Positions 34,213 through 46,376 of a stretch of DNA of 64,000 bases are shown here, one piece after another; position 1 is the stretch's first letter, and every line of letters begins with the position of its first letter. The stretch spans positions 19,250,386 through 19,314,385 of the forward strand of contig OZ026839.1 of assembly GCA_964023205.1 (NCBI GenBank). Reading direction: 5' to 3'. A program made the position numbers and the translations under genes. The notes below the pieces were generated by a model. That model saw only the letters and a program-made list of their open reading frames with translations, was not told where the DNA came from and made no database searches. Source of the stretch: Lutraria lutraria (Eukaryota > Mollusca > Bivalvia > Venerida > Mactridae).

Positions 34213-34926
34213 ATTGATAATACTTCTTGTGAATTATAACTAACTGACCTACAAGTAATTGGTGTAAGCTGATACCACTGGTCACAGGAAACATGTGGAG
34301 GGAATCTCTTATCTGATTTTACACATTATAAACACTGGGGTGTGAATTACAGCCAGGGAAATGTACCAAAATCTGAGAGAGCGGGTTTAGTTCTAGGACT
34401 AAAAAACTATTGTCACTAGTACTCAGAAACAATATATTTCCTCATTATGAAAAGTAATTTCCCATTTCATTTAAATAGCGCCATTTCTGACTTTTGTTAC
34501 TTTAATGTAAACCGGTGAAAAATAATTCCGTATTTTCAAGCAGTGAGGGAAATTGTAAATAAACAACTATTCAGATTGTTTTTCCTTTTTCACCACAAAT
34601 TACCTATTTACATTACATTTTATTATTATCCATTCATTTGTTCGAAAACTGATTGTTCTTTTCTTCCTACGTAGCGATCGTAAACTCTTTGGAGTCTTTC
34701 GGAAAACATACGAATAAACTCTTTGGAATTTTAGTGTGACCGCAAGCAACGGACCACCCTTTGGTGCACTGCAACATGGAACGGGAGCCAGTTTATCCTC
34801 CACACCAAATTGTCTCCCTTTGAAGAGCTCGGCGGTGAAACTTTCGTCGTGTGTCGGTTTGAGCAAATATTAGGGCAATTTCGCCGCATAAAGCTAGTAG
34901 TAAGCAGTTCATCATTGTTAAAAAAA
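34213..34926 (+). promoter_or_regulatory. Upstream region of the NTF2-like gene
   Basis: This is the only stretch next to the first NTF2 exon not made of recognised transposon. It must contain the 5' UTR and probably the promoter, but no TATA box or initiator can be assigned with confidence. The interval 34720-34880 is less AT-rich than its surroundings, as promoters of housekeeping genes often are. Kozak context before the ATG is A-rich (TTAAAAAAATG). Confidence 0.35.
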
Positions 34927-35031
34927 TGAATCCACAATTTAAGGAAATTGGAGAGGCTATTGTGAATCATATCTATAAATGTTGTGATGAGGGAACGGCG
35001 AGTCGAGAGACTCTGGCGGGTATCTATGATG
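34927..35031 (+). CDS. NUTF2: NTF2-like (nuclear transport factor 2), coding exon 1
   Basis: The exon starts with ATG at 34927 and ends at a GTAAGT donor (35032). It encodes 35 residues, beginning MNPQFKEIGEAIVNHIY and ending TLAGIYD. NTF2 proteins begin with a helix of the type P.(F/W)E.IG..F...YY followed by ..R..L...Y. NTF2 is a homodimer of about 125 residues that carries Ran-GDP into the nucleus through FxFG nucleoporins. The join to the next exon is phase 0, and the split after ..IY/D matches the human gene as I recall it. Protein-level divergence is fairly high, so an NTF2-domain paralogue is possible. Not shown by any longer frame because exons are short. Confidence 0.8.
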
Positions 35032-36181
35032 TAAGTTCATTTAATGAATAATGTCGTAATTTGGAAGATCTACATAAAAAATACTGATTTTGGTTTCAAT
35101 CGATTAGAAATCTGTGTAAAATAACTGTTACTAGCTACTACTTTCTGATTATTTTCTCATTTGCCTAGACATACTAGTTCGGTTTCGGTTGGCCATCCTC
35201 TCAGCCTTACAAACATCTGCATATTTACGTGCGGAAATTCAAATTACGTCAAAATTCTTCAATAACAGGTATACCTTATGAGGGCTGGGTACCGCGACTA
35301 AAAATTATACAGCGGTAAACAATTGTAATTACAAGATACCACGGTATTACCACAGTATAACTCGTTCTTAATCAAGTCTTGTCCAGCTATAGCAGTGCTT
35401 GTTAAAATTGATGATAGAGTAAACTGGGGTATTATCGACACTTTAAGTCATCCGCAGATTATACTGATGTCATCGAAAGCGCGGGAGGTAAAATCAATAG
35501 CCACAAATATGTCGGGGTATGTTATTGGTTGATTCCGTTGTGCTATTACATTCACCTCCCACATCATAATCATGAGGTGATAAAATGAGTATATTTATTG
35601 ACACTATTCCATTGTTTTATCGACATAACCCTTGCAATTATCGATGCCACCCGGACATTTATCGACACCCGTGTAATATCAGCTTGATCGAGCACAAAAC
35701 AACAAAATATCTTAATTAAACGTCTTCAGAGAGCGCATATATAGGTTCTTACGTAATGTAGACTGCTAAATAATCATTGCCAAGGACTAATAAGTTATAT
35801 ACGTATATAAATCCTTATCATAACTAGTTACAACTTGAATAAATTATGATGGTTTATTATAAAAATAAAATAAACAACAGTGAATTTCAACATGAAGTTG
35901 TATCGAATGTATTATCATAAGGTACAATTGTATTTAGAATTAACATCAGAATTAAGTTTACATGATTTATAAAAGTTAACATTAATTATGAACAGTTCTT
36001 GTATTATATTTACATTGTACTTCACTGTAATACATGATATAAATACATGTGTAAGTAACTTGTAAACTGTTCTTATATATTATAGTAGCCTACATGAACC
36101 TCTAAGCATTGGGCAGTAATTTATTATTGCCCATTGACTGTTGGCACTAATTTAAATTTAGCAATCTTTAACCGCATGCCT
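35032..36181 (+). other. First part of NTF2 intron 1
   Basis: Intronic. Between 35410 and 35670 the word TATCGACA and near variants (TTATCGACACTTT, TTATTGACACTA, TTATCGACATAA, TTATCGATGCC, TTATCGACACCC) recur five times, an unnamed degenerate repeat. No coding sequence seen. Confidence 0.4.
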
Positions 36182-36770
36182 TTAATCAAACGTCCAGTCA
36201 TCACAAAAGAAGTCGTTCTGAGCACGTTCCTCCTCAGTTAAAGACTGTAGTATCAAATTTCCACTACATGCACCACACGGTCGCACAAGGCGCACTTAAC
36301 ATTCATCTCACTGCTATCGCAGACTCTCTCACATAGCAGGTTGTGTACTCCATAAAGAGCTCATCATCACAATCAGAATCGGCGTAGACAACTTTTATGT
36401 TTTCTTCGTCGCTTGAACTTGAGAGCTTACGTTTACTATTTGATTTTACTTTAGATTTTGCCTTTGACTCTCTATCTTCTCTCTTTTGCTTTCTCATTTC
36501 TTCTTCCTTTATCTTTAAGAGAGTCTTCTCAAACTGTTTTCATTTTCTCTCAATAGCTCTCTCTGCTTTCATTTTCTCTTCGTTCTCTTTCTTTTCCTTT
36601 CTCTCCCTAAGCATTTCCAAAGCTTTCAGACCAGTAAGTGCTTTAGGTATTTTATTTGTGAACGTTTTACGTTTCGTTTGCGTCTTTATTTTAGGTATAT
36701 GCAGCATTGAAAACACTGGGGAAACATACGTGGTTGATTTAGGGTTTTTAAGAGGGGGTAATTATAGAAG
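36182..36770 (-). pseudogene. C-terminal tail of a DNA transposase (pogo/jerky-like)
   Basis: The frame reads right to left: STTYVSPVF, then KIPKALTGLKALEMLRERKE, a Lys/Glu-rich helix, an in-frame TGA at AIERK-stop-KQFEK (a CGA to TGA change would explain it), then a KRKLSSSSDEEN acidic tail. In another frame the region continues to TEEERAQNDFFCDDW and stops at 36184-36182, so a frameshift lies near 36300. Lys/Glu-rich coiled tails ending in acidic patches and a Cys-rich end are common in pogo/Tigger/jerky-type transposases. The plus-strand frame 36397-36795 is only its antisense. Family assignment is tentative. Confidence 0.5.
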
Positions 36771-37430
36771 GGGTTGTTTTGTTTTGCTTTCATGAGTACC
36801 GGGTTGGGGCGAGGGAGTAAAAGGTCCAGTCTTAGATACAGGACTGCTTGGTTTCAGTGTTACAGTACTAGATGGGTCATGCTCACATGTCAGTTCTTAT
36901 GTAAGCATGAAAGAGTTTGCTAAAATGTTAATTATTATAGTTTGATGTTGTATTAGTTTACTAATAGTCTCACTGCTATAGAAATAGATCATTTTAGTTC
37001 GGACTAGTGAATTTGGATTCGGGCTAGTGAAAGCTGGTAGCCCGATTGGGCTAGTGCCGAAAAAAAATTAATGCAAGGACTGCATTAGAACATGTATGGT
37101 TGCACAATGTAGTGCTTTTATCCGAAATTTGTCATCCGAAATATTCAAATTCATATACTTTATGCAAATCTAGGCTAGCGCTAGCCAAAAATTCTTAGTA
37201 GCCAGACATTTAATCGTCTGATAATATGATTGATAATTGATAATATGGCTCACATTTATAATAAAATCATCATTTGCCAGGACAGCAGTGTTACTGTTAG
37301 TGTCGAAAGCAAATTCATATCCTTATTTTATAAACTTATTTGAATGTTACTTATTTATCATACAATATTATATAATCTGAAACCCATAAAACTTCCAGAC
37401 TGTTGACCTGAATCTCCCTGTACCCATTTA
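36771..37430. other. Intron stretch with GGGCTAGTG words
   Basis: No gene. Around 36995-37060 the words GGACTAGTGAATTTGGATTC, GGGCTAGTGAAAGC and GGGCTAGTGCCG recur, probably a decayed dispersed repeat. Confidence 0.35.
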
Positions 37431-37448
37431 TAGCTCACATGTCACAAA

Positions 37449-38638
37449 CAAAGGGGTTTGTCACGAAAAAAAATCCAAAACATTTTTTTTTTCCATATAA
37501 CCAATATATATATAGAAGGGAAACAACTTCGACAATTCGAATTGTCCAACGCGTGTTATAAACTTTCGTGTTATTGCAATGCAGTACAAAATATTTAACT
37601 CATATATAGTGCAACGTGTTGGCAACTCAACACGCTAATAGAAAATGTATACTTTTACAACCTTTAAATATATTTTAAACTCGCTATTGAAGATTTTTCA
37701 CTCGAAAAATGGTCAAATTTTACAAAACGACACACTGTCGTAAAATCGCAGCGTGTATATCGGTATACATATACAGAGTGGAAATGTTAAATTACAGACA
37801 CAACTTCTTAGAATGGGCCTTAATTCATAATAAAACACTATAATATACTAACTGCCAACGATTTCGCATCTCGGAAAGCTTTTTAGCGAAGAATTTGAGT
37901 ATTATTTTATTCAATTAGCTGGCTTCTCGAAGTTTATTTCCATGACGGGTCACATGACAATCGCCTAACTCGTGATGGAAGCTTAAATCTGATTGCATGA
38001 GCGATACTCTTTGGTATTTGTTTACAATTTACTTGTACCCTGTGCACTCTACCCTTTTCACTATGTCATCGGGAACCATACCTAAAAAATACCACACATT
38101 ATCGCTCATCCTATCAGAATTAAGCTTTCATCACGAGTAAGGCGATTGTCACGTGACCTATCAAGGAAGCAAAATAAAGAAAACAACAAAGTGAACAAAA
38201 ACGTAAATTCTTCATTAAAAGTGCATCCTGAGATGTGAAATCATTAGCAGTTAGTAAATTATACCATATATGATATAAACATAATGGTTGGTTATGAAAA
38301 ATGACTCATTCCATGAAGTTTTACCTGTAATTTATTAGTTTCGCTATAGATTTGTACACGCTGCGATTTTACGACAGTGTGTCGTTTTGTAAAATTTGAC
38401 CATTTTTCGAGTGAAAAATCTTGAATAGCGAGTTTAAAATATCTTTAAAGGTAGTAAAAGTATACATTTTCTGTTAGCGTGTTGAGATGCCCACATGTTG
38501 CACTATTAATGAGTTAAATATTTTGTACTGCATTGCAATAACACGAAAGTTTATAACACGCGTTGGACAATTCGAATATATATTGGTTATATGGAAAAAA
38601 AAATTTTTTTGGATTTTTTTTTGTGACAAACCCCTTTG
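37449..38638. mobile_element. Full-length palindromic (foldback) element with 8-bp target duplication
   Basis: Starts CAAAGGGGTTTGTCACG and ends GTGACAAACCCCTTTG. GTCACAAA lies outside both ends (37441-37448 and 38639-38646), and A4 shows the uninterrupted site. The two halves are complements of each other almost to the centre near 38043: for example ACACTGTCGTAAAATCGCAG pairs with its complement near 38370, and CACATGACAATCGCC near 37952 pairs with GGCGATTGTCACGTG near 38143. The element could fold into one long hairpin of about 590 bp. An 8-bp duplication suggests hAT. No transposase frame. Confidence 0.9.
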
Positions 38639-38810
38639 GTCACAAAGTGACAGGGTGAGCTTTTGTGATCAGTCTTAGTCCGGCCTCGTGCGGTGTGTGT
38701 CTTCAAACTTTACCTTGTGAACACACTAGGGGCCACATTTTTAGCTCAATTTTCGCAAAACTGGGTCAGAATGTTAATATCGACAAAATCTCGGACGAGT
38801 TCGATATTGG

Positions 38811-39273
38811 CAGGGTTTTCCCTAGGATTTTTCATATGAGGGTCCCAAGACCCTCAGGGTTTGTATTTTGTGGGTCCCTGAAAAATTTTGGCGGTCCCAT
38901 ATATGGATATGCATTTTTTTGCTGAAGTTAAGATAACCCAATAATCTATCACACTTTTGATTATCAAGTGTTTGAGATCAAACTTATAAATACAATAGCG
39001 AAATCTCATGATTTATGGTTTTATTTCAACTGAACTATCAAACTGACTACTGATTTTGTGTAGACTAGTCTCCATGTGCATTTAATTTACTGATCAGTCA
39101 ATGAGCCTCAAGTTCGATAATTAGCAGAAAGAAAAACATTTTAGCAGGAAGGAAAACGTCTATTTGTCGGATCCAATTGCGGGTCCCGAGGATGCAAAGT
39201 ACTCTGGAAATGCGAATCCCAGGTCACAAAGTTGAGTCAGGGACGCAGAAAACCTGCGTCAGGGAAATCCCTG
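38811..39273. mobile_element. CAGGG...CCCTG MITE (hAT-like), 463 bp
   Basis: Starts CAGGGTTTTCCCTAGG and ends GTCAGGGAAATCCCTG. A4 gives the uninterrupted site (GATATTGGGCCATTTGG); here it is split as TATTGG before and TATTTGG after, so about 6 bp were duplicated. The interior carries GGTCCCAAGACCCTCAGG and a GACGCAG...CTGCGTC pair near the right end. A longer relative is at 51649-52530. Confidence 0.85.
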
Positions 39274-40076
39274 TATTTGGCCATTTAGGGTAAAAAACTA
39301 GGTCACCAGGACCAAATAAGGGAAAACCTTGTGGACACTTTAGAAAACACTGTTTTGATTGGATCTTCATGAAACTATGTCAGAATGTTTATTTCAATGA
39401 TATGTAGGTCAAGTTTGATAATGGGTCATCTGCGGTCAAAAACTAGGTCACAAGGGCAAATTGCTGGAAAACTGTTTTGATTGGATCTTCACCAAACTTT
39501 GTCAGAATGTTTGCCTCAATAATATGTGGGTCTAGGTTGAACATGGGTCAGCCGGGGTAAAAAACTAGGTCACCAGGTCAAATCTTAGGTAAAAGCCTTG
39601 TTAAAGCTCTAAATGTCATGGTTTTAATTGGATCTTGGCCAAACCTTGTCCGATTGTACTTCATTATGATATTAAGTACAAGTTCTAATACGGGTCACCT
39701 AGGGTAAAAAACTAGGTCACAAGATCAAATCTTAGGAAAACCTTATTAACACTGTAGAAATTTTGTCAAATTTTGATTGCATCTTCAACAAACCTTGTCA
39801 GAATGTTATGTAAGACAAATTCGAACATGGGTCATCTTGGGTCAAAAACTAGGTCACAAGGTCAAATCTTAGGAAAACCTTGTCTATGCTGTAGTTCTCA
39901 TGGTTTTGATTGGATCTTCACCAAACCCTGTCAGAATGTTTGTCTTATTTATATGTAGGACAAGTTCTAACATGGGTCATCTGGGGTCAAAGACTAGGTC
40001 ACAGGTTCAAAACAATGTCTTTACGAGTGAACAGTGATTGTGATGTGAGCGATATAGGGCCATCTTAGCCCTCTTG

Positions 40077-40910
40077 TTGTTGATGTACTACATTGATTGT
40101 TTTTGTTAATAAAAACAGTGGTATGAAAGATTTTGTTTATACATTTTTTTTGTAAATACTTGTCATTCTGATAAGTCACCTCAAGATTTTTATCTTAAAA
40201 TTTGTATCGCATTTTACAGGGACTGTAATGTAGAATTCCTGTTTTGCATAAGATTTTCTGTAGGTAAGAATTAAAGAACAAAAAACAAGAACACGTATGT
40301 ACAAGTGAACTAAAAACACTTTGTCGACATACTTACAAAAAAAACGTATACAATTACAAATGTCAGTATAAAAAAACTACCAAAAAATCAGATTCTTTAC
40401 ACGTTTTGTTGGTATGAGTGAGCAAAAATCACTAAATGCACCTGGTCTAAAATAATTATTACTCCAACAAATATAAGAAGTACGGGACATATTTAGTACT
40501 GACCGAGGCAAAACATTTTCCAAATAAACTGTTACTATATGTATGAAGAAAATTACCCCATTTTATTTTGATGTACATTTTCAATTAATCTTGGTTAACC
40601 AGGTGTATTTATAAGTACCTGGATTACATAATATAATCACGTTTAAATCATTCCTGTGATGTCATCCTTTTGTTCTCACTGTCCAATAATTTTACGAACG
40701 GATCGCTCTGAATGGACAGCTGTCCGTTATTTTTTGTAATATTGGAGTGTAGTCAACATATTGGACTGCAACTCAAATTTGGACACTAAAAACGACGCAT
40801 GCGTAAGATTATCGAATGCTTTAATGATCTGAAAATAAATAAATCTTACGAGTCTTGTCAAGGACTTGTATATATGTATAGAAGTCCATGGTCTTCTTTT
40901 TTAAGATTTT
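40077..40910. other. AT-rich intron stretch, no feature seen
   Basis: Nothing beyond short low-complexity runs is supported. Confidence 0.3.
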
Positions 40911-40950
40911 AATGAAAATGTAGCAGTACTGTATCATAACACTCGTAGTA

Positions 40951-41026
40951 CTGTCCCATTAGCTCAGTTTGCAGGGCATCTGACATGCAAGAAGTAGGTC
41001 GAGGATTCGAGCCACGCATCGGGTAC
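40951..41026 (+). repeat. tRNA-like SINE unit 1
   Basis: CCCATTAGCTCAGTTTGCAG (A-box region) and GAGGATTCGAGCCACGCATC (B-box region) fit a tRNA-derived head, and the CCC...GGG ends can pair poorly. The middle reads CTGACATGCAAGAAG. It is not an intact tRNA gene. The flanks recur around 41221-41290, so this is one of two tandem units. Confidence 0.6.
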
Positions 41027-41220
41027 ATTAATTTCCTCTTCCTATTACCTTTGGTGACATGAATGTGAGACCAACCTTGGAATACTACACTTAGGGTGAA
41101 GCAAATATTGGGTTAGTCAAAAAACCTCTGGTTGTCGTGATAAATTAATTTGAATAAAACAGTAGGATGAATGTAGCAGTACTATACATTGTACTTGTAT
41201 TTATGAACAGAACAGAATAA

Positions 41221-41291
41221 CCCGATAAGCTCAGTTGGTAGAGCTTTCTGACTTGCAAGCAGGAGATAGCAGGTTAAGCCCCGCACCGGTT
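41221..41291 (+). repeat. tRNA-like SINE unit 2
   Basis: CCCGATAAGCTCAGTTGGTA, GACTTGCAAGCAGG and GCAGGTTAAGCCCCGCACCG give a tRNA-Ala(TGC)-like layout with a damaged B-box (GGTTAAGCC for GGTTCGAxxC) and an imperfect acceptor stem. Both units are preceded by AATGTAGCAGTACT about 30-60 bp upstream and followed by TTCCTCxTATTAC, a spacing of about 255-270 bp. This supports a tandem duplicate SINE, not tRNA genes. Confidence 0.6.
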
Positions 41292-44200
41292 GCATTATAT
41301 TCCTCCTATTACAACAAAAATATAAATGAAGAATCAATTGATCAAATTTCATAATACTCATTATGAACAAATTTTCAATACAATTCATACCTTGAAATAT
41401 AACAAATTAAATTAAACAAAAGTGTTAGACGGCAATCTTACATAAACAGTTTTTGGACTTGATTTTTATCAAAATCAAGTCCTTTGTAATCGTTGACTTA
41501 TATTTGTCGCTGGACTCCATAACAGCTTGGTTAAAAGAATGCCACATAAAAGAAATAGTACGCAACTAAATGGTATGTTTATATAGAAGTATCTGGAATC
41601 TTTCCCCAATTAAGTGTGTCAGATCTAAATACATTTCGAATCATTCTATTGTAACTACATGGAAAGAGTCATGTATCTAAATAAGTGCTTGTCGGTAGAT
41701 ACATGAGATTTTCAAATGCGTAGAATTAAAACCGCGTATTCACTGTCCAATAAAATATCTTGCCGTAAAAGTAGTTCTACTTTCGGTTTTCGTTCGATAG
41801 TTCAGAAAAATCTCCACGGACGTATTCATGCATTTGCAACAATCAACCATCGATGTGTGAGTATTGTGCCTTTCTAACATTTCTTAATATTACAAAGCGA
41901 ATTCTCATTTAATCGTAATCCGTGATATTCACACCAACTAGTGTTATTGTGATGACGGAATCGCTATTTATAGACTCACTCCCCGCAGTTTCTAGTAGCA
42001 AAGCGTAACCGATGTGGGGAGTCTGATTTATCGAAGGTTGAATGTTAAAACTGCGGCTTAAGAATAATAATTCGAGTCGCTAAATACGAACGTAAATTAC
42101 TGGATACATGCTTTTAAAATTTACTGTTTAAGAGTTCCTTTTACACCAGATTATTTAGAATTACATAATCACGTCTGAATTTCATGCAACATCGGGTTAA
42201 CTATAGGTCATATAGGTCTTACTCTACTGTGTCAGGACCTTTTTGATTTGAGTGACCCTGAATGTGTTCAATGCGACGATGTTCTGTTGTGTTAAAACCA
42301 GAAGAATCAATGTTTGTATTTACTGTTACTGAAGTGTTGTTTACTAGTTTTGTACAATAAAGAGTTTTTAATGCAATTAAATTGTCCTCAATTAATGTGC
42401 TAATCATTAAACTTTCCAATATCAGGCTTTTTTCATTTTAAAATTTTCAGCAAAGGGACTATAGTAAAGCCCTAGCTTATGTCATTTACCTATATGCATA
42501 TGACCTGCATTACAATATGAATGAAAAATCGGTCCGTAATTTTAAATGTTAAAATATTTGTATGGGCTCGAACGATGTGGGTACACATTTCTCTCTTTTG
42601 TCTCGTATCGTAAAAATCAAGTCCGACAGTACTTTCAGTACTTTGATTCCTATTCACATCTTCCACATTGTTCCACGCTGCTTTACAAACCCATTCCCAA
42701 CAAATGAATACATAGGAATGACACGACTTGAGTCAATGCGAATAGGTTTGAATAAAATGTATATTCCTCGTGCTACCCGTGCAGTGTGATTGAAAGAGTT
42801 GATTTAAAGGTACCTTCCGTGATGGCTTTTTAAGCAGTTAAATTCAAACGCTATTCAAACGCTACGCGCCTCAAACACTCCAATATTTTTCATAATGGAA
42901 ATTTTTCGGCTTATATCTATCACACGTATATTAAGTTATTAACACAAAAATGACCATGTCCAAAAATTTGTTCTCCACTGATGAATATCAAGCCAATTTT
43001 GGACGTGGCAATATATATCTTCCGAGTAATAAATGAAATAACAAAATCAGGAACGGATTGCCTGTACGTATCATAGACTAAACTCAAACAAGAGCGATCA
43101 TTCATCCATTTCTTTGCAAAATGGCACGGTAACATGCTTGTTTATAGTAGTTTCGACTGACTTTTAACATGAAGAGACAGGTAGGGATGAAACTGCAATA
43201 AAAGGAGGGTTGGCGGGTGGAGGATTGACCGTTATATTGTTGATATGATGCGATTGAGGACTTTTCTTTTGGAAAAAGCTTAGAATTGTCTGTGACTTTT
43301 TGCCGGCATCGCCATTTTATAAAGATGAACCGTCTCGAAAAAAAACAATCGATTTCATTGGTCGGTGCAGAAATATGCACCAATCAGAAGTGCTGTAAGA
43401 AAAGGCTTTCGCACACTTTGCACCGGTTCCTGTAATATTTTTACTACTGTGACGATTGCACGTTTGTTTTCGGATTCGTACCCGAGAAATTTCGTACGCG
43501 ACATTTATCGCACCCAACCAATATTTTATGCGACATTTACGATTTTTTAGCGAGAATATCGCGGAATCGCGTCCTTGGCAGAACACTGTTTAATTGAAAC
43601 AATGCTTTACAATATGGTTATAAATTCATATTGTTTATTAAAATACATTATGTAAATTTTAGTCCAAAGTAAGCAAGTTATTCCAAAACATTTATTGTTC
43701 ATTCTTTGTTTTCCAAAGGAGCATGTCTAACCCCGTATATTTTTATGCGATCACTTATGTGTCCTGGTGCTGCAGTTGTGAACTTTTCTCTAATAATTTC
43801 TGAAATCAGAGAATTATTTTTTGTCATACAAATGATTGTGTAAGTGGAATATTATAAAAAACATTCAATATTGATGCCTTTATCCCAACAAAAACTAGAA
43901 CTTTGATACAATACCTCTGGCAGACATTATTTATTAACTTATAAATTAAGAAAATATCAGCTGAACTAACTTTTTCCTATCGTTTAACAGCAGGATTTTT
44001 AGACATATTTACCTTCCATCTACATTCTCTGTTGAGGGACTAACCCCTCTGAATTTGAACGCCCATTAATTACTAAATTAGAGCAGGAGAGAAGTTCTTC
44101 ATGGCTGAACAGTACTTCCTGAGCAAAATCTGTATTTTAAATTGCCAGTTCAATAGCTTTCTTCATTTCTTCCTGCGTTGTAAATAGATATATTTATGTT

Positions 44201-44480
44201 ATTAATAATAATGATAGTAATTTCATAGCTTCAGATTTCACAGGATTTTAGAAATATAAATGTAATGATAAAAAAGATTTGCTATAAGATGATTCATTTG
44301 CAAAACACCATTTTTCTGACAATGACCTTTATACAAAGACATAAATATACGGTCATGTTATTTTATATGATCTTCTTTTACGAATTTCTGCTATCAGCCA
44401 TATTCATAACTCAAGTAGAGCTCTTTTTTACAAAACTATCGCAAATTTTAGATTTCAACCGTATTTAACATGTGTAACCA
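41292..44480. other. Long intron stretch with no supported feature
   Basis: Several frames of 60-93 codons occur on both strands but overlap each other and match nothing I recognise. Around 43330-43590 base composition is less AT-rich, with GATTTCATTGGTCGG and CACCAATCAG. These are CCAAT-like words on both strands and might mark an old promoter or transposon end; no gene follows. Confidence 0.3.
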
Positions 44481-45138
44481 TTAATAAATATTGTCAAGTT
44501 TTAACTCGTTTGAGAGTATCCTCTCACAGATTATATATTGAAACAAGAAGGTGGTCAAAACCAGCAAAGACACCAATTAGTGAACGTAAATGTTTTAACT
44601 GTCTTCAGATTGAAGATGAATTTCATTTTATAATCGAGTGCAATATATATAAAGATCAACGTAAAAAGTTCATTCCAATGAAGTACTGGGTTAGACCTAA
44701 CATGGTAAAATTCATAGAATTGATCAATACTGAAGATAAAAAAGTAATTAAAAATCTAGCCTCTTACTAGAATGCGTTTGAAATTAGAAATAATATCATG
44801 TACAATAACTGATATTGTATAAAATTGTTTACATTTTCTATATTGATGCGAATATATATATGTAATATGTATTAATTTTCAATTGCTATCTCATAATAGA
44901 TATTTGTAAATCTCACTTTTTAATACTTTCTATACTTAAAGAAGAATAATTATCATAAGTCTACTTTATATTCTGATCTTCTCCATAATATTGTTAAATG
45001 TAATAATATATTTGATATAATATCATGCACTACATATATTATGTATAATTCATTGTATTGCGTCACACTGTTTGTATTGTGTTGTGTATGTCCTTGTGGG
45101 CTTTAAAGCCTTTTGGAATTAAATAAAATATAGGTTTT
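44481..45138 (+). mobile_element. LINE 3' fragment with a zinc-binding C-terminal tail
   Basis: The frame at 44483-44770 reads TRLRVSSHRLYIETRRW, then KCFNCLQIEDEFHFIIEC (a C-x2-C...H...C arrangement) and then VKFIELINTEDKKVIKNL. This is the C-terminal end found in many mollusc non-LTR retrotransposon ORF2 proteins. A 3' UTR follows, ending near GGGCTTTAAAGCC and AATTAAATAAAATA. RT and endonuclease are absent. Family A4 begins directly after the tail. Confidence 0.75.
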
Positions 45139-46294
45139 TAGCTCACATGTCACAAAGTGACAAAGTGAGCTATTAGGATCACTCTCCGTCCGGCGTCCGG
45201 CGTCGTGCGTCGTCAAACTTTTTGTTGTGACCACACTAGGGGCCACATTTTTGGCTCAGTTTTAGCAAAACTGGGTCAAAACGTTAATATCAACAAAATC
45301 TCGGACGAGTTCGATATTGGGCCATTTGGGGTCAAAAACTAGGTCACCAGGGCCAAATAAGGGAAAACCTTGTGAACACTTTAGAAATCACTGTTTTGCA
45401 TTTATCTTCATGAAACTTTGTCAGAATGTTTATTTTAATAATATGTAGGTCATGTTTGATAATGGGTAATTTCTGTAGTAAAATTAGGTCACTAGGGCAA
45501 ATTGCTGGAAAACCTTGTGAACACTCTAGAAGTCACTGTTTTGATTGGATGATCATGAAACCTTGTCAGAATGTTTGTCTTCATAATATCTTGGACGAGT
45601 TCGAACATGGGTCATCTTGGGTCAAAAACTAGGTCGCTAGGTCAAATCTTATGAAAAACCATGTTAACACTGTTGATTTCACAGTTATTATTGGATATTC
45701 ACCAAACTTTGTCAAATCGTTTGTTTTAATGATATAACGGTCAAGTATAAATATGGGTCATCTGGGGTCAATAACTAGGTCACCAGGTCAAATCTTAGGA
45801 AAACTTTGTTAACACTGTAGATGTCACAGTTTTATTTGGATCTTCACCAAACCTTGTCAAAATGTTTGCCTCAATGATATGTGGGTCAAGGATGAACATG
45901 GGTCAGCCGGGTTCAAAAACTGGGTCACAAGGTCAAATCTTAGGTAAAAATCTTGTAAAAGCTCTTAATGTCATGGTTTTGATTGGATCTTGGCCAAACC
46001 TTGTCAGATCGTTTGTCTTAATGATATTAAGGACAAGTTCAAATATGGGTCACCTAGGGTCAAAAACCAGGTCACAAGGTCAAATCTTAGGAAAACCTTA
46101 TTAACGCTGTAGATGTCAAATTTTGATCATATCTTCACCAAACCTAGTCAGGCTGTTTGTCTTAATGATATGTAAGACAAATTCGAACATAGGTCGTCTG
46201 GGGTCAAAAACTAGGTCACCGGTTCAAAACAATGTTTTAATGAGTGAACAGTGATTGTCATGTGAGCGATATAGGGCCATCTTGGCCCTCTTGT
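45139..46294 (-). mobile_element. Family A Helentron-like element, full copy A4
   Basis: A full copy in reverse. It starts TAGCTCACATGTCACAAAG and then a CGTCCGGCGTCC segment, and continues with about seven units of 145 bp (the GTCAAAAACTAGG phrase at 45331, 45621, 45767, 45911, 46059 and 46203 with one decayed unit). It ends GGGCCATCTTGGCCCTCTTGT. Used here as the reference copy for family A, including the empty sites of elements nested in A3. Confidence 0.87.
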
Positions 46295-46376
46295 CTTGAT
46301 ACCCAGGACCAAGATTTCTCAGGAAAATCCCAGGAAATATTTGTACCTAAGAATGTTTTCTGCACGGGACATTTTT

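Larger units (their letters stand above)
37431..40076 (-). mobile_element. Family A Helentron-like element, copy A3, with two nested insertions
   Basis: The hairpin end TAGCTCACATGTCACAAA starts at 37431, and the other end is GGGCCATCTTAGCCCTCTTGT at 40076. Without the nested elements (37449-38638 and 38811-39273, plus duplications) about 980 bp of family A remain, in the same order as A4. Two nested insertions with readable target duplications make this an old copy. Confidence 0.85.

Noticed and set aside
34600..34866. 88-codon minus-strand frame upstream of NTF2 as a divergent gene
   Set aside because: It has no ATG (starts at a TTG after a stop) and no recognisable family. It might be an exon, but nothing supports it.
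36397..36795. 132-codon plus-strand frame rich in Ser, Phe and Leu
   Set aside because: It is the exact antisense of a Lys/Glu-rich transposase tail, which explains its composition and openness.
42562..43586. Several frames of 61-93 codons on both strands
   Set aside because: They overlap one another in opposite directions, lack recognisable motifs and have no splice-site support.
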